Assembly: GCF_038900055.1 (NCBI RefSeq)
Contig: NZ_JBBMQM010000001.1
Coordinates: forward strand, 2,046,001 to 2,110,000
Direction: 5' to 3'
Origin: Henriciella sp. AS95
Lineage (GTDB): Bacteria > Pseudomonadota > Alphaproteobacteria > Caulobacterales > Hyphomonadaceae
DNA length: 64,000 nt
Made by a program: the position numbers and the translations under genes. The number at the start of each line of letters is the position of its first letter. The stretch's first letter is position 1. Shown in pieces: positions 35,176-45,480 of this stretch. Under the pieces are notes generated by a model. The model did no database searches. It was not told where the DNA came from and saw only the letters and a list, made by a program, of their open reading frames with translations.

Positions 35176-35982
35176 ATGACCAGAATGAGCAATCGCAACC
35201 GAGATTATGATGCGGCGCCGTACGAAGAAGAATATCGCGGCTTCGATATCCGAGATGATGATTCCGCGCGTGGACCGCTGATCCTGTCGCTCGCTATTGG
35301 CGTGTTGATCGTGTTCGGCGCTGTCGTCTGGAATACTTATCGTCAGGGCGTGCGCCCGACCGACGGGGCGTTGCCCATGGTCGTCGCCGAGGCCCAGCCT
35401 TACAAACGCCTGCCTGATGACAAGGGCGGCATCCAGATCGATGATCTTGACCGGCGTCTTTATGATGCCATGGATGGCTCAACGCGCCGGCCGGAGCCGA
35501 CTCAAGTCGTCAGCCGCACGGATGGCTATCTTCGCGGTGGACCGCCGATGGACTTGCGCCCATCAGGTGAAGCTGAAAGTAGCCAGGTCGAGACGCCGTC
35601 AGAGCCTATTGTCCAGGCAGAGGACTTGCCGACGATCGAGCCGGTTGCTGTCGAAACCCCCGCTGCAACCGAACCGGAAATCGAGCAGGCCCCTGAGCCA
35701 GGCTACCGCTTTGCATTTACGCCGGGCGGCGAGTATCTGGTCCAGATATCGGCGCTGCGCAGCGAAGAGGCCGCCAGCGAAGCCTGGACAAAAGCCCGCC
35801 GCAATAACCCGGACATATTCGACGGCGCCAAGATGTCGATTGAAAGAGCAGATCTTGGTGCCAAGGGCGTTTTTTATCGCCTTCGTGCCGGCGCTTTCGG
35901 CTCGCGTGATACCGCATCAGAGTTTTGTGATGCGCTGAAGCAGAACGGCGGTGACTGTATCGTTGTTCGCGGAACGGCGTGA
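35176..35982 (+). CDS. SPOR domain-containing membrane-anchored protein
   Basis: Protein of 268 residues with a cytoplasmic N-terminus, one membrane helix (about 36-54, LILSLAIGVLIVFGAVVW), an acidic/proline-rich linker (about 75-185) and a C-terminal SPOR domain (about 192-268, beginning YLVQISALRSEEAA). SPOR domains bind denuded glycan at the division site. AAGGGG precedes the ATG. It is the first gene of the long housekeeping operon; its stop overlaps the nagZ GTG. Likely a septum-associated protein. Confidence 0.88.
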   Translation: MTRMSNRNRDYDAAPYEEEYRGFDIRDDDSARGPLILSLAIGVLIVFGAVVWNTYRQGVRPTDGALPMVVAEAQPYKRLPDDKGGIQIDDLDRRLYDAMDGSTRRPEPTQVVSRTDGYLRGGPPMDLRPSGEAESSQVETPSEPIVQAEDLPTIEPVAVETPAATEPEIEQAPEPGYRFAFTPGGEYLVQISALRSEEAASEAWTKARRNNPDIFDGAKMSIERADLGAKGVFYRLRAGAFGSRDTASEFCDALKQNGGDCIVVRGTA

Positions 35983-37022
35983 CGAATAAGGCCTGCATCC
36001 TCAGCGTGGCGGGGCCGAACCTGCTGCGCGACGAAGCGGCCTTGCTTGCCGAGCACAAGCCTTGGGGCGTCATCCTGATGGGCCGCTCCTGCCTGTCGAA
36101 ACAACAGGTCACGCAGCTGGTTCAGGATATCTGGGAAGCTGTTGGCAAACAGATATTCATCTTTATTGATCAGGAAGGTGGCCGCGTTGCGCGCCTGAAA
36201 GCACCAGAATGGCCCGTATTCCCAGCAGGCCGAGTGTACGGTGATCTCTACGATATTGACCGCGACAAGGGCCTTGAAGCCGCATGGCTCGGCCATCGGC
36301 TGATGGCGCATGAGCTTGCCAGCATGGGTATCCACGCCGATTGTGCGCCTGTGTGTGACCTGCCTCAGCCCGGCGCACATGACGTTATCGGCGACCGCGC
36401 TTTTGGTGCTCAGCCAGAGAAGGTCGGCGCGCTGGCGAAGGCCGCGCTGAAAGGGCTTCAGGACGGGTGGGTCGCTGGAGTGATCAAGCACATGCCAGGG
36501 CACGGTCGCTCCATGTCGGACAGTCACATGGAGCTGCCGCGCGTCATGGCAGGTGACAATGAACTGGCCTCGGACTTCGCTGCATTTGAGCAGGTGAAAG
36601 ACGCGCCAATGGCGATGACAGCGCACATTGCATATGACCAATTTGACGCCACATCGCCTGCCACGCTTTCGAAACCTGTGATTCAGGACGTCATTCGCGG
36701 GCGAATCGGGTTTGATGGTCTCCTGATGACGGATGATCTCGGCATGAATGCCCTGGGGGGCTCGCTCACAGATCGCGCTAAAGCTGCCATGGCGGCGGGC
36801 TGCGATGTGCTGCTGCATTGCTCTGGTTTTTTGAAAGAGCCAGCGGATATTCTTGCCGAAATGACAGAGGTCGCAGAGGCCGCACCACCGCTTGAGGGCA
36901 AGTCGCTTGATCGAGCGGAAAGCGCCGAAGCGGCCACGCAATGCGGATCAGAGTTTGACGTCAAAGCCGGCTGGGAGCGGTTCAACGCGCTCCTCTCGAA
37001 TACGGGAGCTGCCTACGCATGA
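35979..37022 (+). CDS. nagZ: Beta-N-acetylhexosaminidase NagZ (GH3)
   Basis: Cytoplasmic glycoside hydrolase of 347 residues that trims GlcNAc from recycled muropeptides. IFIDQEGGRVARLKAP near residue 61 and GVIKHMPGHGRSMSDSHMELP near 167 (KHxPGHG with the catalytic His) are family 3 signatures; the Asp nucleophile lies in LLMTDDLGMNAL near 250. It starts at a GTG overlapping the SPOR stop and overlaps scpA by four bases, so it is translationally coupled on both sides. Confidence 0.93.
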   Translation: MTNKACILSVAGPNLLRDEAALLAEHKPWGVILMGRSCLSKQQVTQLVQDIWEAVGKQIFIFIDQEGGRVARLKAPEWPVFPAGRVYGDLYDIDRDKGLEAAWLGHRLMAHELASMGIHADCAPVCDLPQPGAHDVIGDRAFGAQPEKVGALAKAALKGLQDGWVAGVIKHMPGHGRSMSDSHMELPRVMAGDNELASDFAAFEQVKDAPMAMTAHIAYDQFDATSPATLSKPVIQDVIRGRIGFDGLLMTDDLGMNALGGSLTDRAKAAMAAGCDVLLHCSGFLKEPADILAEMTEVAEAAPPLEGKSLDRAESAEAATQCGSEFDVKAGWERFNALLSNTGAAYA

Positions 37023-37837
37023 GCCTTGAACTAGTCTCCAACGACCTCGTCGAGCAGGATGATATCGAAGCCGAGGACATGTTCTCGGTGGATCTGGATG
37101 GCTATGAAGGCCCGCTCCACCTCCTGCTCGATCTCGCGCGCAAGCAGAAAGTTGATCTTCTCAAGGTCTCGATGCTTGAGCTCGCGAACCAGTATATCGA
37201 CTTTATCGAAGAGGTTCGGCGCAAGCGGATAGACCTCGCGGCGGACTATCTGCTGATGGCAGCATGGCTCGCCTTCATCAAATCACGGCTTCTGCTGCCC
37301 AAGCCCGAGAAGGCCGCAAATGACGAGGTTGATGGCGAGGAGATGGCGGCACGCCTGGCGTTCCGCCTCAAACGTCTCGACGCCATGCGCGAGGCGGGTG
37401 ACCAGCTGATGGACCTGGCCCAGCTCGGACAGGAGGTTTTCGTTCGCGGCGCGCCAGAAAAGCCACGCATTATCAAGCAGACCGAATATGACACGACGCT
37501 CTGGCATCTCATGCAGGCTTTCGGATCTATCCGGCAGCGCCGTGAAGAGGCGGCCCCGCATAAGGTCGAGCACCAATTTGTTCTGCCGCTCGAAAATGCG
37601 CGCGACTCGCTGAAGTCGCTCAGTAAATTGATCGACGATTGGGCGAGCCTTGATCAGCTTCGCGCCAGAATGACCGACATTGCCGGCGATATTCCGCCGC
37701 GCTCTGTTACCGCCAGCGTCTTTTCTGCAGCTTTGGAACTCGCCCGTGACGGCGACGTCGAACTGCGTCAGGACCAGCATTTCTCGCCGCTCTATCTGCG
37801 CGGCGCTCAAGACGAGAGGGGAGGGGTTCACGCATGA
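37019..37837 (+). CDS. scpA: Segregation and condensation protein A
   Basis: Kleisin subunit of 272 residues of the SMC-ScpAB condensin. The N-terminal YEGPLHLLLDLARKQKVDLL near residue 28 contacts SMC; AADYLLMAAWLAFIKSRLLLP near 73 is a further family block; the C-terminal winged helix covers about 225-272. It overlaps nagZ and scpB by four bases each. It helps compact and segregate the nucleoid. Confidence 0.93.
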   Translation: MSLELVSNDLVEQDDIEAEDMFSVDLDGYEGPLHLLLDLARKQKVDLLKVSMLELANQYIDFIEEVRRKRIDLAADYLLMAAWLAFIKSRLLLPKPEKAANDEVDGEEMAARLAFRLKRLDAMREAGDQLMDLAQLGQEVFVRGAPEKPRIIKQTEYDTTLWHLMQAFGSIRQRREEAAPHKVEHQFVLPLENARDSLKSLSKLIDDWASLDQLRARMTDIAGDIPPRSVTASVFSAALELARDGDVELRQDQHFSPLYLRGAQDERGGVHA

Positions 37838-38622
37838 ACGCGATACCTCAGATGAAAGAAGACCCGATGGAAGACGAGCCGGAAGATATCCGCAAGGCTG
37901 TGCGCCAGCTCTCTTTCGCCTATCGGCGCTCAGCCGAAACGCTTTCAGAAGCAAGCGATGCGGGAATTGACGCGAGTTCTGAAGCGCTACGCCGTGCCGA
38001 AGCTGTCCTGTTTGCCGCCGGCGAGCCACTGTCAGCCGAGCAGATTGCGGAGGTCCTCCCGCAGGAGGCCGATGCGGCGCAGGTCCTCATGTCGCTGAAG
38101 GCGGCCTATACGAATCGCGGCGTGAACCTCGTTGAAGTCGCCGGAAAATGGCGCTTCCAGACCGCCGAAGATCTGTCCTATCTTTTCGTTGAAGAGCGCC
38201 ACGAGCAGAAAAAGCTGTCTCAGGCCGCGCTCGAAACGCTCGCCATCATCGCCTACGGTCAGCCCGTCACACGGGCCGAAATCGAGGCAGTTCGCGGCGT
38301 TGCGGTCTCCAAAGGCACGATTGATCAGCTAATGGAAGCCGGATGGGTTCGCATCAAGGGTCGTCGCAAGACGCCTGGTCGCCCTGTGACGTATGGCACG
38401 ACCGATGATTTCCTTGAGCATTTTGGCCTGGAGAGCCTGGATGTCCTTCCAGGCCGCGCCGAGCTGGAAGCGGGCGGACTTCTGTCTGATGTCGTGCCTG
38501 AGGATTTCGATGCCTCCGAGGTCGACATGCCGATCGGCGACGCAGATGCTGTCTCTGGCAGTGACGAAGATAATAGTGCTTTCGTCACAGATTTCATGGA
38601 CGGCGACGCTGAGGAAGACTAG
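37834..38622 (+). CDS. scpB: Segregation and condensation protein B
   Basis: ScpB of 262 residues, two winged-helix domains (about 48-125 and 126-205). ALRRAEAVLFAAGEPLSAEQIAEVLP near residue 50 and AALETLAIIAYGQPVTRAEIEAVRGV near 130 are characteristic. An acidic tail (about 215-262) is unusually Asp/Glu-rich, and an N-terminal 45-residue extension is present. It completes the SMC-ScpAB complex with the preceding gene. Confidence 0.92.
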   Translation: MNAIPQMKEDPMEDEPEDIRKAVRQLSFAYRRSAETLSEASDAGIDASSEALRRAEAVLFAAGEPLSAEQIAEVLPQEADAAQVLMSLKAAYTNRGVNLVEVAGKWRFQTAEDLSYLFVEERHEQKKLSQAALETLAIIAYGQPVTRAEIEAVRGVAVSKGTIDQLMEAGWVRIKGRRKTPGRPVTYGTTDDFLEHFGLESLDVLPGRAELEAGGLLSDVVPEDFDASEVDMPIGDADAVSGSDEDNSAFVTDFMDGDAEED

Positions 38623-38696
38623 GGATTGTAAGCGTGACCATTGAGCCGGGCAGGTGTCGGCGCTACATGTCTGTTTAGATAATCCGGAGAGTTCCC

Positions 38697-38927
38697 ATGG
38701 CCCCAAGCTGGATGCAGCTTCTTATTGTACTCATCGTGGCTCTGCTGCTGTTTGGCGGCCGCGGGCGTATTTCTTCGATCATGGGTGACATGGCGAAGGG
38801 CGTGCGCAGCTTCCGCAAAGGCCTGAACGACGATGAAGAAGACGACACCGAGAAGAAAAAGAATCTCGAAGACGACAAGATGGTCAATGTGACGCCTGAA
38901 AAGGAAAAGTCGAAAACCTCCAGCTAA
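38697..38927 (+). CDS. tatA: Sec-independent protein translocase TatA
   Basis: Protein of 76 residues with one N-terminal membrane helix (about 5-22), a short hinge, an amphipathic helix (about 25-45, [14 protein letters not shown]) and an acidic/lysine-rich tail. The usual FG dipeptide after the membrane helix is present (LLLFGGRG). It forms the pore-like oligomer of twin-arginine export. First of tatA-tatB-tatC. Confidence 0.92.
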   Translation: MAPSWMQLLIVLIVALLLFGGRGRISSIMGDMAKGVRSFRKGLNDDEEDDTEKKKNLEDDKMVNVTPEKEKSKTSS

Positions 38928-38952
38928 TTTGGCGAGGGAGGCCGGCTGATCA

Positions 38953-39396
38953 ATGCTTCCACAATTTGGACTGACTGAATTTCTGCTGATTGCGACAGTA
39001 GCCCTGATCGTTGTTGGCCCCAAGGACTTGCCAATGATGATGCGCAAGCTTGGCCAGTTCGTGGCCAAGGGCAAATCTATGGCGCGGGAGTTTCAGTCGG
39101 CGTTCGATGACATTGCGAAGCAGGCGGAGCTCGATGAATTGCGCAAGGAGATTGAGGATTTGCGCCGCGACAATGCGCTCACCCAGGCCGTCGACGAGTT
39201 GAAGAAGACTGAAGCCGACATCAATCGCCAGGTCATGATGGAAAGCCCAATGCCGACTGACGCGGATGATCCAAAGCTGCCAGACGAGCATTCTGTAGAC
39301 GCCCCCAAATCGGTAGAGACAGGCGCGCCGGAACTGGAGCCGGAACCGGAAACATCACAAGAGTCTTCTGACGAGCCGAAGGCCAAGAGCTCATGA
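38953..39396 (+). CDS. tatB: Sec-independent protein translocase TatB
   Basis: Protein of 147 residues. The N-terminal FGLTEFLLIATVALIVVGPKDLP contains the short membrane helix and the GPKDLP hinge typical of alphaproteobacterial TatB, followed by an amphipathic helix and a Pro/Glu-rich tail. It forms the signal-recognition complex with TatC, whose ATG overlaps its stop (ATGA). Confidence 0.93.
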   Translation: MLPQFGLTEFLLIATVALIVVGPKDLPMMMRKLGQFVAKGKSMAREFQSAFDDIAKQAELDELRKEIEDLRRDNALTQAVDELKKTEADINRQVMMESPMPTDADDPKLPDEHSVDAPKSVETGAPELEPEPETSQESSDEPKAKSS

Positions 39397-40232
39397 CAAC
39401 CGACCTTCCGTCAGATCAGCGTCCCGACATTACCGACGAGGACGAGCTTGAAGCATCGCGCGCCCCGCTTCTTGATCACCTCATCGAGCTTCGCAGCCGC
39501 CTTATCTGGTCAATCGCCGCTTTGGCGATTTCCAGCATAGTCTGCTTCTTCCTGGCAAAGCCGCTCTACAACTGGCTGCTGGAGCCCCTTGTTCAGGTTG
39601 CGGAAGTCGAGCGCGGCGATACCCAGTTCAATCTCATCTATACCCAGCCGCTCGAAGTCTTCTTCGTTCAGTTGAAACTAGCGCTTTTCGCTGGCGTCTT
39701 CGTGTCATTTCCGATCATGGGATGGCAGATCTACTCCTTCGTCGCGCCCGGCCTCTACAAGAATGAGCGCGGTGCAGTGCTGCCATTTCTGATAGCGGCG
39801 CCCGTCCTCTTCGTGATTGGCGCACTTTTCGTCTACTTCATCATGTTGCCGCTGATCTCGAGCTTTGCGCTGTCGTTTGAGCAGCAGGGCGGGGAAGGCG
39901 TCGCGGCCATTACGCCGCAGATCAAAGTGTCAGAATATCTCTCCCTCGTGATGGCGCTGATGCTGGCTTTCGGCCTCAGTTTCCAGCTGCCTGTTGTTCT
40001 GGGCCTGCTCGGCCGCGCCGGCATTGTCGGGACCGACACGCTTCGAAGCGGTCGCAAATATGCGATTGTCGCGATTCTTGTATCAGCGGCCTTCTTCACG
40101 CCGCCGGACATGATCTCGCAGATCATGCTCGCTGTTCCGGTTTATGGCCTCTACGAGATTTCCATCTGGTGCGTTTCCATGATGGAGAAAAAGGCGGCAG
40201 AAGAAGAAGCGGCCCGCGAGGCAGGCGACTAG
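39393..40232 (+). CDS. tatC: Sec-independent protein translocase TatC
   Basis: Membrane protein of 279 residues with six helices. The cytoplasmic start APLLDHLIELRSRLIWS near residue 25 and YSFVAPGLYKNERGAVLPF near 111 are the TatC signal-peptide binding features. It recognises twin-arginine signals together with TatB; the DUF1287 protein at 30406 is a possible local substrate. The last residues are Glu/Ala-rich (KKAAEEEAAREAG). Confidence 0.95.
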   Translation: MTTDLPSDQRPDITDEDELEASRAPLLDHLIELRSRLIWSIAALAISSIVCFFLAKPLYNWLLEPLVQVAEVERGDTQFNLIYTQPLEVFFVQLKLALFAGVFVSFPIMGWQIYSFVAPGLYKNERGAVLPFLIAAPVLFVIGALFVYFIMLPLISSFALSFEQQGGEGVAAITPQIKVSEYLSLVMALMLAFGLSFQLPVVLGLLGRAGIVGTDTLRSGRKYAIVAILVSAAFFTPPDMISQIMLAVPVYGLYEISIWCVSMMEKKAAEEEAAREAGD

Positions 40233-40281
40233 CTGCAGCCGCGCAAGATGTCCTGTTCCGCTATGGCTCCAATTGGGCTAG

Positions 40282-42421
<2,140 letters not shown>

Positions 42422-42434
<13 letters not shown>

Positions 42435-43075
42435 TCGCTGATCCATTCCGGGCCGCGCGGCTTATTTTGTTGCTGCGCCGGCAGGGAATTCGCGATGATG
42501 CCGTTCTTGCGGCGATGGAAACGATCGACCGCGCCGTTTTCGTTGATCCGAAGCTTGCAGAGCTCGCTTACGAAGATACGGCGCTTCCCATTCCCTGCGG
42601 GCAGATGATCCCAAAGCCGGTTGTTGTCGCACAGCTCCTTGGTGCTTTGCAGGCTTCGCCCGGCAAGGAAGACCGGATTCTGATTGTCGGAGCAGGGGCA
42701 GGTTACATGACCGCCTTGCTCGCTCAGATCGGGCGTCATGTCTGGGCCGTGGAGCGATACCAGCAACTTGTCGTGGCGGCGCGCGCGAGAATGCTTGAGC
42801 TGAAAGTCGAGAATGTGAACTTCAGGCATGGCGATGGGCTGGATGGCTGGCCGGAGCACAGCCCATTCGAGCGCATTCTGCTGACTGGAGCGGTTTCAGG
42901 CATACCGGAAAAACTGCTTCAGCAGGTCGCTCGTGGCGGCGCTCTGGTGGCCCCGTTCAATCAAACAGGTCAGGACCAGGTCATCAGACGGATCGAATCC
43001 GATGGTTCGGTGCAGGATTTTCCGATTCTGGAGCCTCTACCCGTGCTGCGCTCAGGCATTTCAGCCGCGCTTTGA
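42422..43075 (+). CDS. pcm: Protein-L-isoaspartate O-methyltransferase
   Basis: SAM-dependent repair enzyme of 217 residues. [30 protein letters not shown] near residue 38 is the family N-terminal block. The SAM loop reads [16 protein letters not shown] (about 81-96), with GAGAGY in place of the usual GTGSGY. It starts the repair of isoaspartyl damage. It ends one base before the convergent Kazal-type gene, with no terminator between. Confidence 0.9.
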
Positions 43076-43076
43076 T

Positions 43077-43469
43077 CTATTCCACGTCGCTGGCAGCACA
43101 CTCACCTTCTGCAGCAACGCTGGCGCCTGCAGAAGCGGCGACGCAGGCGTTGCTGTAGGTCTGACCGTCGCAGCCACAAACCGGTGCATATTCCTCTGTG
43201 CAGAAATCAGGAACAGGTTCGCACGTGCCGGTGCCATCCATCACTTCGAGACATTGCCCGTCCGGTTGCTTGCAGAAAAGACCGGCGGGGCACTCGATCG
43301 CTGCGATACCGCCACAGGTCGCCCCTTCTGCGTCGGGAGCGGGCTGCGGTTGGGTGACTGTCTCTTCAACCGGCATCGTATCTTCGGGCGCTGGCTCGGG
43401 TGAGTCGTTGCCCGATGGCTGGCACGCCGTAAGAAAACCGATGGAAAGTGCAATTGCCAGAAGTCTCAT
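43077..43469 (-). CDS. Kazal-type protease-inhibitor domain lipoprotein
   Basis: Lipoprotein of 130 residues. The lipobox is FLTAC (Cys16). A Pro/Glu-rich linker precedes two Cys-rich parts: a small CxGGIAAIEC-PAGLFCKQPDGQC segment (about 52-73) and a C-terminal Kazal-like module with CTEEYAPVCGCDGQTYSNAC (about 89-108). Kazal domains inhibit serine proteases. Surface anchoring would let it guard against external or envelope proteases. It stands alone between pcm and the SDR gene. Confidence 0.82.
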   Translation of the reverse strand: MRLLAIALSIGFLTACQPSGNDSPEPAPEDTMPVEETVTQPQPAPDAEGATCGGIAAIECPAGLFCKQPDGQCLEVMDGTGTCEPVPDFCTEEYAPVCGCDGQTYSNACVAASAGASVAAEGECAASDVE

Positions 43470-43571
43470 CTTTGCCCCGCAGAGAATCCGTTAGTTGCCC
43501 CAATTGGGCCATGTAAGTTGCGAGCTGGCAAGCGCCTCAGCAAAAATAGAGCCTGCCAGCCCGCTAATTGA

Positions 43572-44489
43572 TCAGGATTTTCCCGCTTCTGAGAGCAGCC
43601 GGAACATGTTCTGGCTGTGGCCTGCGCCCATTTCGAAGTGGGTTTGCGTCGAGGTGTCAGTGATCTGATCCCACTTCGCTTCGACGGCTTCGGCCGTCAG
43701 GGCGTCTCCCTGACCAACGAAAGCGCCGTTTGTCTCTACAATCTGGGCCATAGAAAAGGCACCGGCGCCGGCAGACAGCACCATGCCGGTCGGCGCTTCT
43801 TCCTTGACGAGGTTCATGACGCCCGGCGTGACATATTCGGGCTTTAGCTGCTCCAGAACTTCTGGCGGCATGAGGCCTTCCGTCATGCGGGTTGCTGCGA
43901 CCGGGCAGACAGCATTGATCTTGATGTTGTTCTTCGCGCCTTCGATTTTCAGCGTATTCATCAGGCCAACGAGGCCGAGCTTTGCGGCGCCATAGTTCGC
44001 CTGGCCAAAGTTGCCGTACAGACCTGTGGAGGAGGTGGTGACGACGATACGGCCGTAATTTTGCTCTTTCATGATGTCCCAGGCCGCCTTGATCGGCTTG
44101 AAGCTGCCCATCAGGTGAACATCGACAACGAGCTCAACGTCTTCCAGCGTCATTTTGGAGAAGGACTTGTCGCGCAGGATGCCTGCATTCGCGATCAGGA
44201 TGTCGATGCGGCCCCATTTCGCCATCGTGTCATCGATCATCTTCTGGACGCCCGCCGTATCAGACACGGATGAGCCATTCGCAAAAGCTTCGCCTCCGAG
44301 CGCTTCAATCTCCTTCACCACGTCATTTGCGGCTTCGGAGCTGCCGCCTGATCCGTCCATGGACGCGCCGAGATCGTTGACAACGACTTTCGCGCCGCGT
44401 CGCGCAAGTTCGAGCGCATGGCAACGACCAAGACCGCCGCCAGCACCTGTCACAATGGCGACTTTTCCATCAAAACGAATATCGGACAT
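43572..44489 (-). CDS. SDR family oxidoreductase (multifunctional beta-oxidation 3-hydroxyacyl-CoA DH-like)
   Basis: Short-chain dehydrogenase of 305 residues. The cofactor loop is TGAGGGLG (residues 14-21), the active Ser is in TTSSTGLYG near 152, and the catalytic YGAAK is near 166. VVVNDLGASMDGSGGSS near 36 is typical of the HSD17B4-like group that oxidises 3-hydroxyacyl-CoA. The ATG at 44489 has GGGAGAAA upstream; the frame beyond it to 44552 is not used. It would fit the acyl-CoA chemistry earlier in the window, though it is 30 kb away. Confidence 0.88.
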   Translation of the reverse strand: MSDIRFDGKVAIVTGAGGGLGRCHALELARRGAKVVVNDLGASMDGSGGSSEAANDVVKEIEALGGEAFANGSSVSDTAGVQKMIDDTMAKWGRIDILIANAGILRDKSFSKMTLEDVELVVDVHLMGSFKPIKAAWDIMKEQNYGRIVVTTSSTGLYGNFGQANYGAAKLGLVGLMNTLKIEGAKNNIKINAVCPVAATRMTEGLMPPEVLEQLKPEYVTPGVMNLVKEEAPTGMVLSAGAGAFSMAQIVETNGAFVGQGDALTAEAVEAKWDQITDTSTQTHFEMGAGHSQNMFRLLSEAGKS

Positions 44490-44636
44490 GAATTTCTCCC
44501 GGAGAGTAAGATTGACTGAAACTGGCGTGCCTTGCAGCACCGGCTCGGCCAAACGTCAAGCACTGGCGCAAGGTTAGCGCTTGTGTGACGCCAGCGGTCA
44601 TGCTGTTGAGGGGCAATCAAACAGGAGGAAACAACA

Positions 44637-45005
44637 ATGCTGGCTTATGTAACTTTAGGCTCCAACGACGTTGAAAAGGCGACGGCGTTTTACGACGCTT
44701 TGATGCCTGAACTGGGCGCGAAACGCTTTTTCGATAATGGGCGACTTTATTTCTACGGCACCGCGCCCGGGCAACCGATGCTGGCCATTGGGGGGCCTTA
44801 TGATGAAGGTACGGCGACGGTCGGGAATGGAGTGATGCCTGCATTGGCAGCACCAGACAACGAAACGGTCGACAGGGTGTACAAGAAGGCGCTGGAGCTT
44901 GGCGCTAAGGGCGAGGGCGAGCCTGGAAATCGCATGCCGACATTTTATGGCGCATATTTCCGCGATCCGGATGGTCACAAGATCTGCGTTTGCAAACTGG
45001 GTTAG
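44637..45005 (+). CDS. VOC family (glyoxalase/bleomycin-resistance-like) protein
   Basis: Protein of 122 residues with the beta-alpha-beta-beta-beta VOC fold. LAYVTLGSNDVEKATAFYDALM at the start and YGAYFRDPDGHKICVCKLG at the end are the paired strand motifs of small VOC proteins. Specific activity is unknown; metal ligands are not obvious at all four places. A strong AGGAGG site precedes the ATG. It is divergent from the SDR gene. Confidence 0.85.
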   Translation: MLAYVTLGSNDVEKATAFYDALMPELGAKRFFDNGRLYFYGTAPGQPMLAIGGPYDEGTATVGNGVMPALAAPDNETVDRVYKKALELGAKGEGEPGNRMPTFYGAYFRDPDGHKICVCKLG

Positions 45006-45011
45006 CCGCAC

Positions 45012-45040
45012 AAAAAAGGCCGCAGCTTCTGCTGCGGCCT
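45012..45040 (-). terminator. Rho-independent terminator
   Basis: A perfect 10-bp stem (AGGCCGCAGC at 45017-45026 with GCTGCGGCCT at 45031-45040) and a 4-nt loop, followed on the minus strand by T residues (45017-45012). Orientation fits the small gene ending at 45065; the hairpin may also stop the VOC transcript from the other side. Confidence 0.9.
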
Positions 45041-45064
45041 CATCGGTTCGCTCGGCATTCTTTA

Positions 45065-45331
45065 TCAGGCGGCCGTGATTTCTTTCAAATCGCCATCGTG
45101 CATCAGGCGCTTGATGTAGCCGTCAATGTACAGAAGGAGGGGTTTGCCATCTGTTTCCGGTTGGCGTGCTGACCAATCCTGGTGCTGCTGGCGCAGCTCT
45201 TTAAGCTTTTCGAGCTTAACGTCGAGATCGTCGGACGACATTCCAACACCATCGACCTGGTCGGATGTTACCGGGCGCGGCTCCATCGTAACGGTCTGCT
45301 CCCTGAGTGGCGTGAATCTCTTCTTTTTCAT
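45065..45331 (-). CDS. Small hypothetical protein
   Basis: Protein of 88 residues, basic start (MKKKRFTPLREQTV) and a helical middle rich in Asp, Leu and Lys (DDLDVKLEKLKELRQQHQDW). No family recognised. Support for a real gene is good: AAAGGAG lies eight bases before the ATG and a strong terminator follows the stop. It is soluble and could be a small regulatory or adaptor protein. Confidence 0.7.
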   Translation of the reverse strand: MKKKRFTPLREQTVTMEPRPVTSDQVDGVGMSSDDLDVKLEKLKELRQQHQDWSARQPETDGKPLLLYIDGYIKRLMHDGDLKEITAA

Positions 45332-45480
45332 ATCTCGCTCCTTTTGGGATGGTTGTCTGGTCAATTAACGTGCGGACCCTGCTGATGTTCCTGCATTGGC
45401 GCGGGCGGTGAAAATCGGGGGTAGAGCAATGTGTGATCGCAGGCTAAGGCTTGTTGATCCGTGGAATGAGGGAGTCGGGC

